From Sphingosinicellaceae bacterium (GTDB lineage: Bacteria > Pseudomonadota > Alphaproteobacteria > Sphingomonadales > Sphingomonadaceae), in contig CP079108.1 of the NCBI GenBank assembly GCA_019285715.1, positions 2,557,001-2,621,000 of the forward strand: a stretch of 64,000 nucleotides of DNA, in the 5' to 3' direction. Numbering within the stretch: the first letter of the stretch is position 1; every line of letters begins with the position of its first letter. The notes beneath the pieces are model-generated. The model saw nothing but the letters and a program-made list of their open reading frames with translations, did no database searches and was not told the origin of the DNA. The position numbers were made by a program, and so were the translations under genes. This document shows, in pieces, positions 1-8,666 of this stretch.

Positions 1-2
1 AC

Positions 3-122
3 GAGGACGTCATCGCCAAGTTGCAGGCCGATCTCGGCAGCCTCGCCACCGACGCCGAGATTCGCGCCCAGCTCCAGACTGCTTTCATCGAGGCCGAGCG
101 CCAGTATCGGGAAGCGGTCTGA
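3..122 (+). CDS. 3' end of an unidentified gene
   Basis: An open frame enters from the left edge and ends at TGA 120-122, giving the last 39 residues of a protein. The tail is charged and probably helical (it ends in RQYREAV). It lies 25 bp upstream of bolA on the same strand, so it may head the bolA-glutaredoxin operon. Too little is visible to name a family. The only thing seen directly is the in-frame stop and the absence of earlier stops. Confidence 0.5.
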   Translation, partial: EDVIAKLQADLGSLATDAEIRAQLQTAFIEAERQYREAV

Positions 123-147
123 TGCCTGTTGCCGCAGGTCCGCGCTG

Positions 148-381
148 ATGGCGATGACCGCCGCCGACATTGAGAGCGCGATTCGCGCAGCTCTCCCCGA
201 CGCTGTGATCGAGATCACCGATCTGGCGGGCGACGGCGATCATTATGCCGCGCGGGTGGTGTCGACTTCGTTTGCCGGCGTGCCCCGCGTCCGGCAGCAC
301 CAGATGGTTTATAATGCGTTGGGTGGACGGATGGGCGGCGTGCTGCACGCACTGCAGCTGACCACCGCAACGCCGGTTTAG
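148..381 (+). CDS. BolA family protein
   Basis: A 77-residue protein of the BolA/IbaG class, a small fold that partners monothiol glutaredoxins through a shared 2Fe-2S cluster in iron sensing and cluster trafficking. Family features visible are the N-terminal helix with IESAIRAALPDA, the central GDGDHYAARVVS strand-turn, and the RVRQHQMVYNALG segment matching the conserved H-(R/Q)-x-V-Y region with its candidate cluster-ligand histidine. Length is typical. The next gene is the CGFS glutaredoxin, 29 bp downstream of the stop from its preferred start. This BolA-Grx4 pairing is common in alphaproteobacteria and supports the call. Confidence 0.93.
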   Translation: MAMTAADIESAIRAALPDAVIEITDLAGDGDHYAARVVSTSFAGVPRVRQHQMVYNALGGRMGGVLHALQLTTATPV

Positions 382-410
382 GAGTGATGACGATGGCTGG
401 AGTAAGCACG

Positions 411-746
411 ATGGTAGACGACCAGGCCCAGGCGCGGATCGGCGCGCTTGTCGGATCGAACGACGTGGTGCTGTTCATGAAGGGTACGCCGATCTTCCCC
501 CAGTGCGGCTTTTCGTCGACCGCGGTCCAGATCCTCGAGGAGCTGAACGTCGCTTTCGAAGGCGTCGATGTGCTGCGCGATCCGGCCGTCCGCGCCGGCG
601 TGAAGGTTTTCTCGGACTGGCCGACCGTGCCCCAGCTTTACGTCAAGGGCGAGTTCGTCGGCGGCTCCGACATCATGATGGAAATGTACCGCTCGGGTGA
701 GCTCGAGACCCTGATGACCGAGAAGGGCGTGGCCAAGGCCGCCTGA
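411..746 (+). CDS. grxD: Grx4-type monothiol glutaredoxin
   Basis: Monothiol glutaredoxin of the CGFS class, a 2Fe-2S cluster carrier working with BolA in iron-sulfur assembly. The active site is PQCGFS at about residues 30-35, preceded by the glutathione-contacting Lys of VVLFMKGTP. The cis-proline segment (PTVPQLY) and the GGSDI glutathione loop follow. The frame is open from GTG 384 with ATGs at 387, 393 and 411. I chose ATG 411: it gives 111 aa, the usual family length, and has GGAG 8 bases upstream. ATG 393 also has a GGAG at 381-384, so the start is not certain. Confidence 0.93.
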   Translation: MVDDQAQARIGALVGSNDVVLFMKGTPIFPQCGFSSTAVQILEELNVAFEGVDVLRDPAVRAGVKVFSDWPTVPQLYVKGEFVGGSDIMMEMYRSGELETLMTEKGVAKAA

Positions 747-766
747 ACGGGCGCCGGGGGCAGTCT

Positions 767-1579
767 ATGGCAGGTTTGAGCGTCGTGGGCGTCTGGCGGG
801 AGACGCGCGCCGTCGTCGCACGTCATCGCGGTGCGCTGATGACGCTGGGGGCCGCGACCGTGTTCCTGCCCAATGCGGCACTGCGCCTGCTCGCACCCGC
901 GGTTGCCAGCCCGAGCTTCGACCCGGCGCGCCCGGTACAGGTCCCGCAGGGCTTCTGGCTGATGGTGATCATGGTGATCATGCTACAGTTCATCGGGGTC
1001 TTCGCGGTCGCCGCGATCACCGCCGACGCTCGCGAAGGCGGCGGCCGGACGCTCGGCCAGACGCTCGCTGCAGCGATACCGGCGCTGGGCAAGTTCCTGG
1101 TCGCGCTGCTGGTCTTCTTCGGGGTGTATTTCGTCGGTTCGATCGTCTTCGGCCTGCTCCTCGCGATCATCGTCGCGATTTGGAGCGTCGCCTCGCCGGG
1201 CCTGCTGGCGGGGGCCAAGGCCGGTCAACCGCCGCTCGCGCTGGCGGTCCTGATCCTCGCGTTCTTCGTGCCCCTGATGATCTGGCTGTGGGCCCGCCTG
1301 GCGCCGCTGGTCGGCGTCTACCTGCGTGAGCCGCTTGGCGTCGTCCCCGGCATCCGGCGCGCCTGGAGGCTGTCGCGGCCCGCCGTGCGGCCCCTCGTGG
1401 GGCTGGTTATCACCTACATCGTCGCCGCCTTCGCGATCGGCGCGGTGCAGGTCGGTGCCGCCAGCGACGTCGGCATCGTCAGTATCGTCGTCAACCTGCT
1501 GTTCGCCGCGCTCAGCGCCGTGATCTTCGTCTACGGAGCGGCGGGTACGGGCATCGTCTACCGCGAGCTTGCCGGGTAA
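767..1579 (+). CDS. multi-pass inner-membrane protein
   Basis: A 270-residue hydrophobic protein with about six membrane segments (near residues 24-45, 63-85, 110-142, 153-180, 200-222 and 230-262). A cytoplasmic stretch between segments 4 and 5 carries LREPLGVVPGIRRAWRLS. That pattern, and the overall topology, resembles the membrane domain found in glycerophosphodiester phosphodiesterase-like and other uncharacterised alphaproteobacterial proteins, but there is no catalytic motif. It follows grxD by 20 bp on the same strand and may be co-transcribed. Function unknown. Confidence 0.75.
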   Translation: MAGLSVVGVWRETRAVVARHRGALMTLGAATVFLPNAALRLLAPAVASPSFDPARPVQVPQGFWLMVIMVIMLQFIGVFAVAAITADAREGGGRTLGQTLAAAIPALGKFLVALLVFFGVYFVGSIVFGLLLAIIVAIWSVASPGLLAGAKAGQPPLALAVLILAFFVPLMIWLWARLAPLVGVYLREPLGVVPGIRRAWRLSRPAVRPLVGLVITYIVAAFAIGAVQVGAASDVGIVSIVVNLLFAALSAVIFVYGAAGTGIVYRELAG

Positions 1580-1673
1580 GGTGCCTTCGGGTCGGGGCGT
1601 CGTCCTTGCGCCATCGTTGGGTTTCGGCGCCATCCTAGAGTCGCGCCGTCGGGGCGCACGCCATCGTGGCTCC

Positions 1674-1800
1674 ATTGTCATCCCCGGCCACATTGTCATG
1701 CCGGGCCCGATTGTCATCCCGGGCTTGACCCGGGACCCAGCTAACCACTGAGTCCGAGCGCTGGGTGAGCTGGGTCCCAGTTCAAGCCCGGGATGACAAT
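1674..1800. repeat. palindromic repeat with tandem 18-mers (GTCATCCCGG family)
   Basis: A hyphenated inverted repeat: arms 1710-1742 and 1768-1800 (33 bp each, 31 of 33 matching) around a 25-bp loop. The left edge is amplified as three tandem 18-bp units at 1674, 1692 and 1710, each beginning ATTGTCAT. Related palindromes lie at 16065-16153 and 50797-50890, so this is a dispersed element of the genome. It sits downstream of the plus-strand membrane-protein gene and could fold as a hairpin in its 3' RNA. Confidence 0.85.
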
Positions 1801-1816
1801 GGGGCCGGTCGCCCTA

Positions 1817-2018
1817 TCCTACATCTCACCGATCTGGTACAATTACCCCGTGCCGAACCTGTCGTCACGCGGTCTTTCTCATCGTCGAAGAGCAGCACGT
1901 CGCGCGTCCACCCCTACGCCCGACACCCACGCGACCGAATTCGCAAGACGCGCCAGGGTGTAAACTCTGACAACTCTCGCTCTTGCTCAGTCCCTCGCCG
2001 CGCCGCGTAAACTCGCTC
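1817..2018. repeat. intergenic element, copy A (conserved block pair)
   Basis: This spacer beside hemF shares two short blocks and a similar right flank with the spacer beside the aldose epimerase gene (37766-37966). Block 1 (1817-1843) has TCCTACA, TCACC and CTGGTACAAT. Block 2 (1954-1979) has CAGGGTG, then AACTCTGACAACTCTCG. Block starts are 137 bp apart here and 146 bp in the other copy, with a diverged middle. In both copies the element abuts the stop codon of a minus-strand gene. No credible protein is encoded. It may be an RNA, a terminator-like region or a decayed mobile element. Nothing else is seen in the spacer apart from the palindromic repeat at 1674-1800. Confidence 0.6.
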
Positions 2019-2870
2019 CTAATCCCACTTCGCCAGCGGCGGCAGGCTCATCAGGATCGCCTCGGTATTGCCGCCGGTCTTCAGCCCGAAGGTCGTGCCG
2101 CGGTCGTAGACGAGGTTGAATTCCGCATAGAGGCCCCGATAGCGCAGCTGGGCGTCGCGTTCGGCTTCGGTGAACGGCGCATGCATGTGCCGCCGGACGA
2201 TCTCCGGGAACTTCGCCAACAATGTCCGACCCACGTCCTGGGTGAAAGCGAAGTCGGCCTCCCAGTCGTCGCCGAGATAGTCGTAGAAAATTCCGCCGAC
2301 TCCGCGGTGCTTGTTCCGATGCGGGACCCAGAAATACTCGTCGCACCATTTCGAGAATCGCGCCCAATAGTCGCTGCCGTGGGCATCGCAGGTCGCCTCG
2401 AACGCCGCCTTGAAGTCGCGCGTATCGGCCTCGACCGGGAGCGCAGGGTTGAGGTCGGCGCCGCCCCCGAACCAGCGCTTGGTGGTCACCAGGAAGCGCG
2501 TGTTCATGTGGACCGCCGGGACGTGCGGATTGGCCATGTGCGCGACCAGGCTGATCCCCGTGGCAAAGAATCGCGGGTCCTCGGTCGCGCCGGGAATCGC
2601 CTTGGCGAACTCGGGCGAGAAAGTGCCGTGGACGGTCGAGGTGTTGACCCCGACCTTCTCGAACACGCGGCCCTTCATCACCGACATGACGCCGCCGCCG
2701 CCCGGAACACCGCTCGGATCGGGCCGCTCCCAGGCGCTCTGCGCGAATCGCCCGGCCGGTGCGAGGCCGTCGCCCTCGTCCTCGAGCGTCTCGAAGGCCG
2801 CGCAGATCTGGTCGCGCAGCGACTGGAACCATGCCTGGGCGCGTAACTGTTGTGCATCGAATTCGGTCAT
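2019..2870 (-). CDS. hemF: aerobic coproporphyrinogen III oxidase
   Basis: Oxygen-dependent decarboxylation of coproporphyrinogen III to protoporphyrinogen IX in haem synthesis, a soluble homodimer. The 283-residue protein shows the family signatures [12 protein letters not shown], the [21 protein letters not shown] region, and [16 protein letters not shown] followed by [13 protein letters not shown] near the C-terminus. The frame stays open upstream to 2921, but ATG 2870 gives the usual N-terminus (MTEFDAQQ). It is divergent from the cytochrome bc1 operon, which consumes haem. The 122-bp spacer between the two should hold both promoters. Confidence 0.96.
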   Translation of the reverse strand: MTEFDAQQLRAQAWFQSLRDQICAAFETLEDEGDGLAPAGRFAQSAWERPDPSGVPGGGGVMSVMKGRVFEKVGVNTSTVHGTFSPEFAKAIPGATEDPRFFATGISLVAHMANPHVPAVHMNTRFLVTTKRWFGGGADLNPALPVEADTRDFKAAFEATCDAHGSDYWARFSKWCDEYFWVPHRNKHRGVGGIFYDYLGDDWEADFAFTQDVGRTLLAKFPEIVRRHMHAPFTEAERDAQLRYRGLYAEFNLVYDRGTTFGLKTGGNTEAILMSLPPLAKWD

Positions 2871-2992
2871 GTCCCGCTCATGCCGGGCGGCGATAAGCTC
2901 GGCAACCCGCACCCGCGCCAAAATGCCCGTTGCGCTGCAGCACCTCGGGAGGCTAACAGCCCTGCAACAATTGCGTGAGAGTTCGAACCCGC

Positions 2993-3550
2993 ATGGCCAC
3001 CCAGCCGCACGACGACAATCTGACGGATACCGGCGAGCGTCGCCGCGACTTCATCTATATCGCGACGGGAGCCTTCGCGGCTGCCGGCGCGGCCGCCGTG
3101 GCGTGGCCGCTGGTCAACCAGATGAACCCTTCCGCCGACGTTCTCGCACTGGCCCAGATCGACGTCGACATCTCGTCGATCGTCCCCGGCCAGGCGATCA
3201 AGGTTAGCTGGCGCGGCAAGCCGGTGTTCGTGCGCAACCTGACGCCGAAGGAAATCGCCGAGGCGAACGCGGTGAATATCAGCACCCTGCGCGACCCGCA
3301 GACGCTGGCGCAGCGCACCAAGGCGGGCCACAACAACTGGCTGATCACGCTGGGCGTCTGCACCCACCTCGGCTGCGTGCCGCTGGGCGCCGGCGAAGGC
3401 GAGAACCGCGGTGATTTCGGCGGGTATTTCTGCCCGTGCCACGGCTCGACCTACGACACTGCAGCGCGTATCCGCAAAGGCCCGGCACCGAAGAACCTCG
3501 AAGTGCCGGACTACGCCTTCAAGACCCCCACCCAAGTCACCATCGGTTGA
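2993..3550 (+). CDS. petA: ubiquinol-cytochrome c reductase Rieske iron-sulfur subunit
   Basis: The 2Fe-2S subunit of complex III, taking an electron from ubiquinol and passing it to cytochrome c1 in the periplasm. The 185-residue protein has a Tat-like N-terminus ([18 protein letters not shown]) that becomes the single membrane anchor, then the soluble Rieske domain with both cluster boxes, CTHLGC and CPCHGS, and the closing [12 protein letters not shown] loop. The start was placed at ATG 2993: the alternative GTG 2975 only adds six residues and has no ribosome site at a suitable distance. First gene of petABC, 10 bp before petB. Confidence 0.97.
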   Translation: MATQPHDDNLTDTGERRRDFIYIATGAFAAAGAAAVAWPLVNQMNPSADVLALAQIDVDISSIVPGQAIKVSWRGKPVFVRNLTPKEIAEANAVNISTLRDPQTLAQRTKAGHNNWLITLGVCTHLGCVPLGAGEGENRGDFGGYFCPCHGSTYDTAARIRKGPAPKNLEVPDYAFKTPTQVTIG

Positions 3551-3560
3551 GGCACGTAGC

Positions 3561-4901
3561 ATGAGCTTCCCCTGGGCACGCCACTACGAGCCGACCACCG
3601 CCTTCGGCAAATACGTCGACAGCCGCCTGCCGCTGCCGCGCCTCGTCTATGACAGCGTCGGCGCGGGCTATCCGGTGCCGAAGAACCTGAATTATTTCTA
3701 TAACTTCGGCGTTCTCGCCGGGGTCGCGCTGGTGCTGCAGATCATCACCGGCATCGTGCTGGCGATGCATTACGCCGCCAACACCCAGGTCGCTTTCGAC
3801 AGCGTCGAGCACATCATGCGCGACGTCAACGGCGGCTGGATGATGCGCTACATGCACGCCACCGGCGCCAGTTTCTTCTTCGTCGCGGTCTACATCCACA
3901 TCTTCCGTGGCCTGTTCTATGGCTCGTACAAGCCGCCGCGCGAGGTGCTGTGGCTGCTCGGCCTCGTCATCTTCCTGTTGATGATGGCGACCGCGTTCAT
4001 GGGTTATGTGCTGGTCTGGGGGCAGATGAGCTTCTGGGGCGCGACCGTTATCACCAACCTGTTCTCGGCGATCCCGCTGGTCGGTGACGTCATCCACACC
4101 TGGCTGCTGGGTGGCTTTTCGCCGGATAACGCGACCCTGAACCGCTTCTTCTCGCTGCACTATCTGCTGCCGTTCGTCATCCTCGGGGTCGTCATCCTGC
4201 ACGTCTGGGCTCTGCACATCCCGGGCTCGAACAACCCGACCGGCATCGACGTCAAGGGTCCGCAGGACACCGTGCCGTTTCACCCTTATTATACCGCCAA
4301 GGACTTCTTCGGCCTGTGCGTCTACCTGACGCTGTTCGCTGCGGTGGTGTTCTTCGCCCCGAACGCGCTCGGCGAGGCCGACAACTACATCCCGGCCAAC
4401 CCGCTCTCGACCCCGGCGCACATCGTCCCGGAATGGTATTTCTGGCCATTCTACGCGATCCTCCGCGCCTTCACCGTCGACTTCGCTTTCGTGCCCGCCA
4501 AGCTGTGGGGCGTGCTGGCGATGTTCTCGGCCATCCTGCTGCTGTTCTTCCTGCCGTGGCTCGACACATCGCCGGTCAAGTCGAACAACTACCGGCCGAT
4601 GGCCAAGATCGCCTTCTGGATCTTCGTCGTCGACGTCATCATCCTGGGCGTCTGCGGTGGCAAGCCTGCGGAGGAGCCGTGGGTGCGCCTCAGCCAGTTC
4701 GCGTCAGCCTATTACTTCGCGCACTTCCTCATCATCCTGCCGATCATCAGCCGGATCGAGACGCCGCTGCCGCTCCCGAATTCGATCTCGGAAGCCGTGC
4801 TCAAGCATCACACCAATCTCGGCGCGCCAGCGGCTCAGCAGCTGCCCGGTGCCGGGATCGCCGAGCTGCCGCCCACCGGCCACGCGCAGCCGGCCGAATA
4901 A
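3561..4901 (+). CDS. petB: cytochrome b of the bc1 complex
   Basis: The membrane subunit of complex III holding two b haems and the quinol oxidation and quinone reduction sites. The 446-residue protein has the eight-helix pattern. Haem-ligand histidines lie in the helices with [19 protein letters not shown] and [19 protein letters not shown]. The quinol-site [13 protein letters not shown] motif is present, and the C-terminus has a short proline-rich tail. ATG 3561 follows petA by 10 bp. The upstream in-frame extension to 3411 runs inside petA and is not used. Confidence 0.97.
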   Translation: MSFPWARHYEPTTAFGKYVDSRLPLPRLVYDSVGAGYPVPKNLNYFYNFGVLAGVALVLQIITGIVLAMHYAANTQVAFDSVEHIMRDVNGGWMMRYMHATGASFFFVAVYIHIFRGLFYGSYKPPREVLWLLGLVIFLLMMATAFMGYVLVWGQMSFWGATVITNLFSAIPLVGDVIHTWLLGGFSPDNATLNRFFSLHYLLPFVILGVVILHVWALHIPGSNNPTGIDVKGPQDTVPFHPYYTAKDFFGLCVYLTLFAAVVFFAPNALGEADNYIPANPLSTPAHIVPEWYFWPFYAILRAFTVDFAFVPAKLWGVLAMFSAILLLFFLPWLDTSPVKSNNYRPMAKIAFWIFVVDVIILGVCGGKPAEEPWVRLSQFASAYYFAHFLIILPIISRIETPLPLPNSISEAVLKHHTNLGAPAAQQLPGAGIAELPPTGHAQPAE

Positions 4902-4914
4902 GGGGCAACGACAC

Positions 4915-5760
4915 ATGGTCCGCCTGATCGCCGCTTTCGTCGGCATCGTCTTCTGCGCCGCGCTGTTCCTCGCCGCCTTCACCCCGCGTGACGCGGTGAC
5001 GCCGGACCCGGTGAAGAAATATCATCTGGAACCGAAGGAGGTTTCGTTCAGCTTCGACAACCCGGTGGTCGGCACCTACAACCGGGCACAGCTGCAGCGC
5101 GGCTTCCAGGTGTACAAGGAAGTCTGCTCGGCCTGCCACAGCCTCAACCGTATCGCGTTCCGCAATCTCGCGGAGCTCGGCTTCACGGTTCCTGAGGTCA
5201 AGGCACTGGCGAAGGGCTATGACATCCCCTCGCTCGACGACAAGACCGGTGAAGCGAACACCCGCAAGGGCCTGCCCAGCGACCACTTCCCGCCGCCGTT
5301 CCCGAACGAGATCGCCGCGCGTGCCGCCAACAACAACGCGCTGCCGCCGGACTTCTCGCTGCTGGCCAAGGCGCGTGAGGGCGGTGCACACTACATCCAT
5401 GCGCTGATTACCGGTTACCGGGACGCACCCGCTGACTGGAAGGTGCCCGACGGCCTGTACTACAACCCGTATTTCCGCAGTCTCAACATCGCGATGCCGC
5501 CGCCCCTGGCCGCCGACCAGATCACCTATGCCGACGGCACCAAGGCGACGCTCGACCAGGAAGCCACCGACGTCGCAGCATTCATGATGTGGGCTGCCGA
5601 GCCGAAGCTCGAGGCGCGCCACCGCACCGGGCTCGGAGTGATCATCTTCCTGATCGTGCTCACGGGCTTGGCCTACATGACCTACAGCCGGGTCTGGGCG
5701 GACGTGAAGGGCAAGAAGACTGCGACCCCCAGCGGAACCGAGCCTGTCCCGCATCATTGA
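4915..5760 (+). CDS. petC: cytochrome c1 of the bc1 complex
   Basis: The haem c subunit of complex III, delivering electrons to soluble cytochrome c. The 281-residue precursor has a signal segment (MVRLIAAFVGIVFCAALFLA), one haem-binding CSACH motif near residue 70 with the usual SLNRIAFRNL continuation, a likely axial-Met segment in SLNIAMPPPLA, and a C-terminal membrane anchor (LGVIIFLIVLTGLAYMTYSRVW) before a Lys-rich tail. It lies 13 bp downstream of petB and closes the operon. Confidence 0.97.
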   Translation: MVRLIAAFVGIVFCAALFLAAFTPRDAVTPDPVKKYHLEPKEVSFSFDNPVVGTYNRAQLQRGFQVYKEVCSACHSLNRIAFRNLAELGFTVPEVKALAKGYDIPSLDDKTGEANTRKGLPSDHFPPPFPNEIAARAANNNALPPDFSLLAKAREGGAHYIHALITGYRDAPADWKVPDGLYYNPYFRSLNIAMPPPLAADQITYADGTKATLDQEATDVAAFMMWAAEPKLEARHRTGLGVIIFLIVLTGLAYMTYSRVWADVKGKKTATPSGTEPVPHH

Positions 5761-5841
5761 TGCAATGGTCGACGGTGCGCCGGTGGACACACGCTGGCGA
5801 AAGTGACAGCATCGTCGACGGTTCAACGCCGGAGGGACGCC

Positions 5842-6042
5842 ATGACCCGCACGCTCGCTTTCGCCGCCGCATTCGCCGTCGCGCTCGGGGGCATGTCCGC
5901 CCCGGCGATTGCCGCGCCCTGCAAGGACGCCAAGGGCAAGTTCATGAAGTGCCCGCCCGCTCCAGCTGCGCGATGCCGCAAGGACGGCAAGTTCGCCAAG
6001 TGCGGCACGCCCGGCGCGGTCCCTGTGGCCGCCAAGAAGTGA
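5842..6042 (+). CDS. small secreted cysteine-repeat protein
   Basis: A 66-residue precursor with a clear signal peptide (residues 1-24, ending PAIAA). The mature part is about 42 residues and consists largely of two related units, CKDAKGKFMKC and CRKDGKFAKC, so four cysteines are spaced as two C-x8/9-C pairs. Secretion makes disulfides likely. GGAGGG precedes ATG 5842. The stop is 4 bp before apt, so the two are probably co-transcribed. No named family recognised. It is too short and too Lys-rich to assign an enzymatic role. Confidence 0.75.
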   Translation: MTRTLAFAAAFAVALGGMSAPAIAAPCKDAKGKFMKCPPAPAARCRKDGKFAKCGTPGAVPVAAKK

Positions 6043-6046
6043 GGCG

Positions 6047-6604
6047 ATGAGCGAGGCGGCGGGCGGGACCGCGAACGCCGACCTCGCCGCGCTCATCCGG
6101 ACGATCCCCGACTATCCCAAGCCCGGGATCCAGTTCCGCGACATCACCACTCTGCTGCTCGATGGCGCAGGCTTCAACGCATCCGTCGAGCGCCTGGCGG
6201 CGGCGACCAGCCATCTCCGGCCGACACTGGTCGCCGGTATTGAAGCTCGCGGGTTCGTCTTCGGGGCCGCGCTGGCGCAGCGCCTTGGCTGCGGGCTGCT
6301 GCTGATCCGCAAGCAGAACAAGCTGCCGGGCGCGGTGCTCGGGATCAACTACGCGCTCGAATACGGCCACGACCGCATCGAGATGCACGCCGATGCCTGC
6401 GCACAAGGTGCGCGCGTCCTTATCGTTGACGACCTGATCGCGACGGGCGGTACCGCGCTGGCGACGGTCGCGCTGCTCAGGCAGGCACAAGCCGAGGTTC
6501 TCGGAGCCGCCTTCGTGATCGATCTGCCGGAACTGGGCGGCGCCGAACGGCTGCGCCAGGCCGGGGTCGAGGTCAGTACGCTGGTCTCGTTCGAAGGCGA
6601 CTGA
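6047..6604 (+). CDS. apt: adenine phosphoribosyltransferase
   Basis: Salvages adenine to AMP using PRPP, in the cytosol. The 185-residue protein opens with the family segment IPDYPKPGIQFRDITTLL, carries GIEARGFVFGAALA and the RKQNKLPG flexible-loop region, and has the PRPP-binding loop VLIVDDLIATGGTALA at about residues 126-141. Length is standard. It starts 4 bp after the small secreted-peptide gene and ends 5 bp from the convergent minus-strand gene at 6610. Confidence 0.97.
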   Translation: MSEAAGGTANADLAALIRTIPDYPKPGIQFRDITTLLLDGAGFNASVERLAAATSHLRPTLVAGIEARGFVFGAALAQRLGCGLLLIRKQNKLPGAVLGINYALEYGHDRIEMHADACAQGARVLIVDDLIATGGTALATVALLRQAQAEVLGAAFVIDLPELGGAERLRQAGVEVSTLVSFEGD

Positions 6605-6609
6605 ACCTA

Positions 6610-6819
6610 TTAGCGACGCCGTGCCGCGCGCACGATCTCGGCACTCGACAGCAGCATCGCCGACACCATGGCGCCGATCGCCAGTAGTCCGGCCGGCGTG
6701 ATCTGGACCCGCACCGAGACCCTCATTGCCCGGCCCAGCCGCCAGTCGACGCGCCCCGTCTGCACGGTGTCCAGCACCCCAGCCCTCGGACTCCGCGGCT
6801 TGAGTTCGCGCCCCGTCAT
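6610..6819 (-). CDS. small single-TM protein coupled to ychF
   Basis: A 69-residue protein with a basic N-terminal half and one probable membrane helix (TPAGLLAIGAMVSAMLLSSA), ending in RAARRR. Its ATG (6817-6819) overlaps the ychF stop as ATGA, which implies translational coupling and is the main reason to believe the gene is real. No family recognised. It ends 5 bp from the convergent apt stop. Confidence 0.6.
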   Translation of the reverse strand: MTGRELKPRSPRAGVLDTVQTGRVDWRLGRAMRVSVRVQITPAGLLAIGAMVSAMLLSSAEIVRAARRR

Positions 6820-7916
6820 ACGTTGAATCGGAAGTTCAGGATGTCGCCGTCCGCAACGACATACTCCTTGCCCTCGGAGCGAAAGCGCCCGTGGTCGCGG
6901 GCGCCAGCCTCGCCCTTGAACTCGATATAGTCCGCGTAAGCGATCGTCTCGGCGCGGATGAAGCCTTTCTCGAAGTCCGAATGGATCGCACCCGCGGCCT
7001 GCGGGGCGCGCGAGCCGGCGGGAACCGTCCAGGCGCGGGTCTCCTTCGGGCCGACGGTGAAGAACGTCAGCAGCCCGAGCAGATCGTATCCGGCGCGGAC
7101 GACGCGGGCGAGGCCGGTCTCGGTCAGTCCCAGTTCGGCGAGGAAGTCGGGGCGGTCGGCGGGGTCCATCTGGGCGATCTCGCTCTCGATCGCGGCGGAG
7201 ATAACGACTGCCGCTGCACCCTGAGCCTTGGCCATGGCAGCGACCTTGTCGGACAGCGCGTTGCCCTTGGCCGCCGACGCCTCCTCGACGTTGCAGACAT
7301 AAAGCACCGGCTTGGCAGTCAGCAGCTGCGCCTGGTCGAGCGCGCGCTGCTCCTCCTCGTCGGTGGGAACCGTCAGGCGCGCCGGCTTGCCGTCGCGGAG
7401 CAGGTCGAGCGCGCGTCCAAGCACGGCGGCCGCGATCTTGGCTTCCTTGTCGCCCTGCATCCCCTTCTTGGCGAGCGCCGGCACGCGCTTCTCGAGGCTC
7501 TCAAGATCGCTGAGCATGAGCTCGGTGTCGACCGTCTCGGCGTCGGAGATCGGGTCGATCTTGCCTTCGACATGGGTGACGTCGTCGTCGATGAAGCAGC
7601 GCAGGACGTGGACGATGGCATCGGTCTCGCGGATATTGCCGAGGAACTGGTTGCCCAGCCCCTCCCCCTTGGACGCGCCGCGCACCAGGCCGGCGATGTC
7701 GGTGAAGCCGAGTTGGGTCTCGATGATCTTGGCCGAGCCGGCGATCTTCGCCAGCGGCGCCAGGCGTGGGTCAGGCACCGGCACGTTACCGACGTTGGGC
7801 TCGATCGTGCAGAACGGATAGTTAGCCGCCGCCGCCGAGGCTGTCTCGGTCAAAGCGTTGAACAGCGTGGACTTGCCGACGTTCGGCAGCCCGACGATCC
7901 CGCAGCGGAAGCCCAT
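6816..7916 (-). CDS. ychF: redox-regulated ATPase/GTPase YchF (OLA1 family)
   Basis: A translation-associated P-loop NTPase that binds ribosomes and, in this subfamily, prefers ATP. The 366-residue protein begins MGFRCGIVGLPNVGKSTLFN (P-loop), continues with the ANYPFCTIEPN switch region and the DIAGLVRGASKGEGLGNQFL segment, and ends in the TGS domain (GLLTFFTVGPKETRAW to NFRFNV). ATG 7916 gives the universal family N-terminus. The longer frame to 8021 only reads through a palindromic repeat. Downstream gene overlaps by ATGA. Confidence 0.97.
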   Translation of the reverse strand: MGFRCGIVGLPNVGKSTLFNALTETASAAAANYPFCTIEPNVGNVPVPDPRLAPLAKIAGSAKIIETQLGFTDIAGLVRGASKGEGLGNQFLGNIRETDAIVHVLRCFIDDDVTHVEGKIDPISDAETVDTELMLSDLESLEKRVPALAKKGMQGDKEAKIAAAVLGRALDLLRDGKPARLTVPTDEEEQRALDQAQLLTAKPVLYVCNVEEASAAKGNALSDKVAAMAKAQGAAAVVISAAIESEIAQMDPADRPDFLAELGLTETGLARVVRAGYDLLGLLTFFTVGPKETRAWTVPAGSRAPQAAGAIHSDFEKGFIRAETIAYADYIEFKGEAGARDHGRFRSEGKEYVVADGDILNFRFNV

Positions 7917-7936
7917 GCTCGTTCCTTCTGTCTGCC

Positions 7937-8069
7937 CCCTCCCCTTCAGGGGAGGGGCGAGAGACGCTGCCCTTGCAGCGGCCCGGGGGTGGGTCTCGCT
8001 TATCCGGCGCAGAAGGCCCACCCCCGGGCCGGCTGCGCCGTCTCTCGGACCCTCCCCTGAAGGGGAGGG
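7937..8069. repeat. palindromic repeat between pth and ychF
   Basis: A large imperfect inverted repeat with arms 7937-7993 and 8017-8069 and a 23-bp loop. The outer 20 bases of each arm are themselves palindromic (CCCTCCCCTTCAGGGGAGGG), so the element can fold into a branched hairpin. It fills the pth-ychF gap almost exactly, ending 5 bp from the pth stop codon, and would be transcribed between the two genes. It resembles the shorter C/G-rich palindrome at 33735-33858. Confidence 0.85.
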
Positions 8070-8073
8070 TAAG

Positions 8074-8643
8074 TTAGTCGGCCGTCCGCCGCGCGACCTC
8101 GTTCATGAACCGCGCATCGTCGCCGGTCACCAGCCACGGCATCTCCGCCGCGACCGCGCCGAGCATGTCGGCCAGCCAGTCCTGCTCGACCTTGGCGAAG
8201 TTCGAAAGAACGTGGCCGAGCACCCGGTCCTTGTGCCCCGGGTGGCCGATGCCGAGGCGGACCCGGCGATACTCCGGCCCGACATGCGAGTCGATCGAGC
8301 GGATGCCGTTGTGGCCCGCTGCACCGCCGGCGGTCTTGGCCCGGACCTTGCCGGGCGCGAGGTCGAGCTCGTCGTAGAACACCGTGAGTGCGTCCGGCCC
8401 GAGCTTGTAGAAGCGTAGCGCTTCACCCACCGACCGACCGCTGTCGTTCATGAAAGTCGCGGGCTTGAGCAGCAGCAATTTCTCGCTGCCGATGCGCCCC
8501 TCCGCGACCAGGCCCTGGAAACGCACGCGCCACGGGTCGAAGCGGTACAGGTCGTGGGCCGTGTCGACCGCCATGAAGCCGACGTTGTGCCGGTGCAGCG
8601 CGTAGGACGCGCCCGGGTTGCCGAGGCCGGCGAAGATCTGCAT
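8074..8643 (-). CDS. pth: peptidyl-tRNA hydrolase
   Basis: Releases tRNA from peptidyl-tRNA that drops off the ribosome. The 189-residue protein has the Pth signatures: GLGNPGASYALHRHNVGF with the catalytic His and the substrate-contacting Asn, LLLKPATFMNDSGRSV, the YDELDLAPGKVR segment with a catalytic Asp, and GGAAGHNGIRSI. ATG 8643 is unambiguous. It sits 23 bp downstream of rplY and upstream of ychF. This rplY-pth-ychF order is widely conserved. Confidence 0.97.
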   Translation of the reverse strand: MQIFAGLGNPGASYALHRHNVGFMAVDTAHDLYRFDPWRVRFQGLVAEGRIGSEKLLLLKPATFMNDSGRSVGEALRFYKLGPDALTVFYDELDLAPGKVRAKTAGGAAGHNGIRSIDSHVGPEYRRVRLGIGHPGHKDRVLGHVLSNFAKVEQDWLADMLGAVAAEMPWLVTGDDARFMNEVARRTAD

Positions 8644-8666
8644 CTGCGCCAGCCCCAGAGAACGCT

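Noticed and set aside
7917-8021. Longer ychF reading frame upstream of its start
   Set aside because: It is only the palindromic repeat read in frame. The ychF family begins at ATG 7916.
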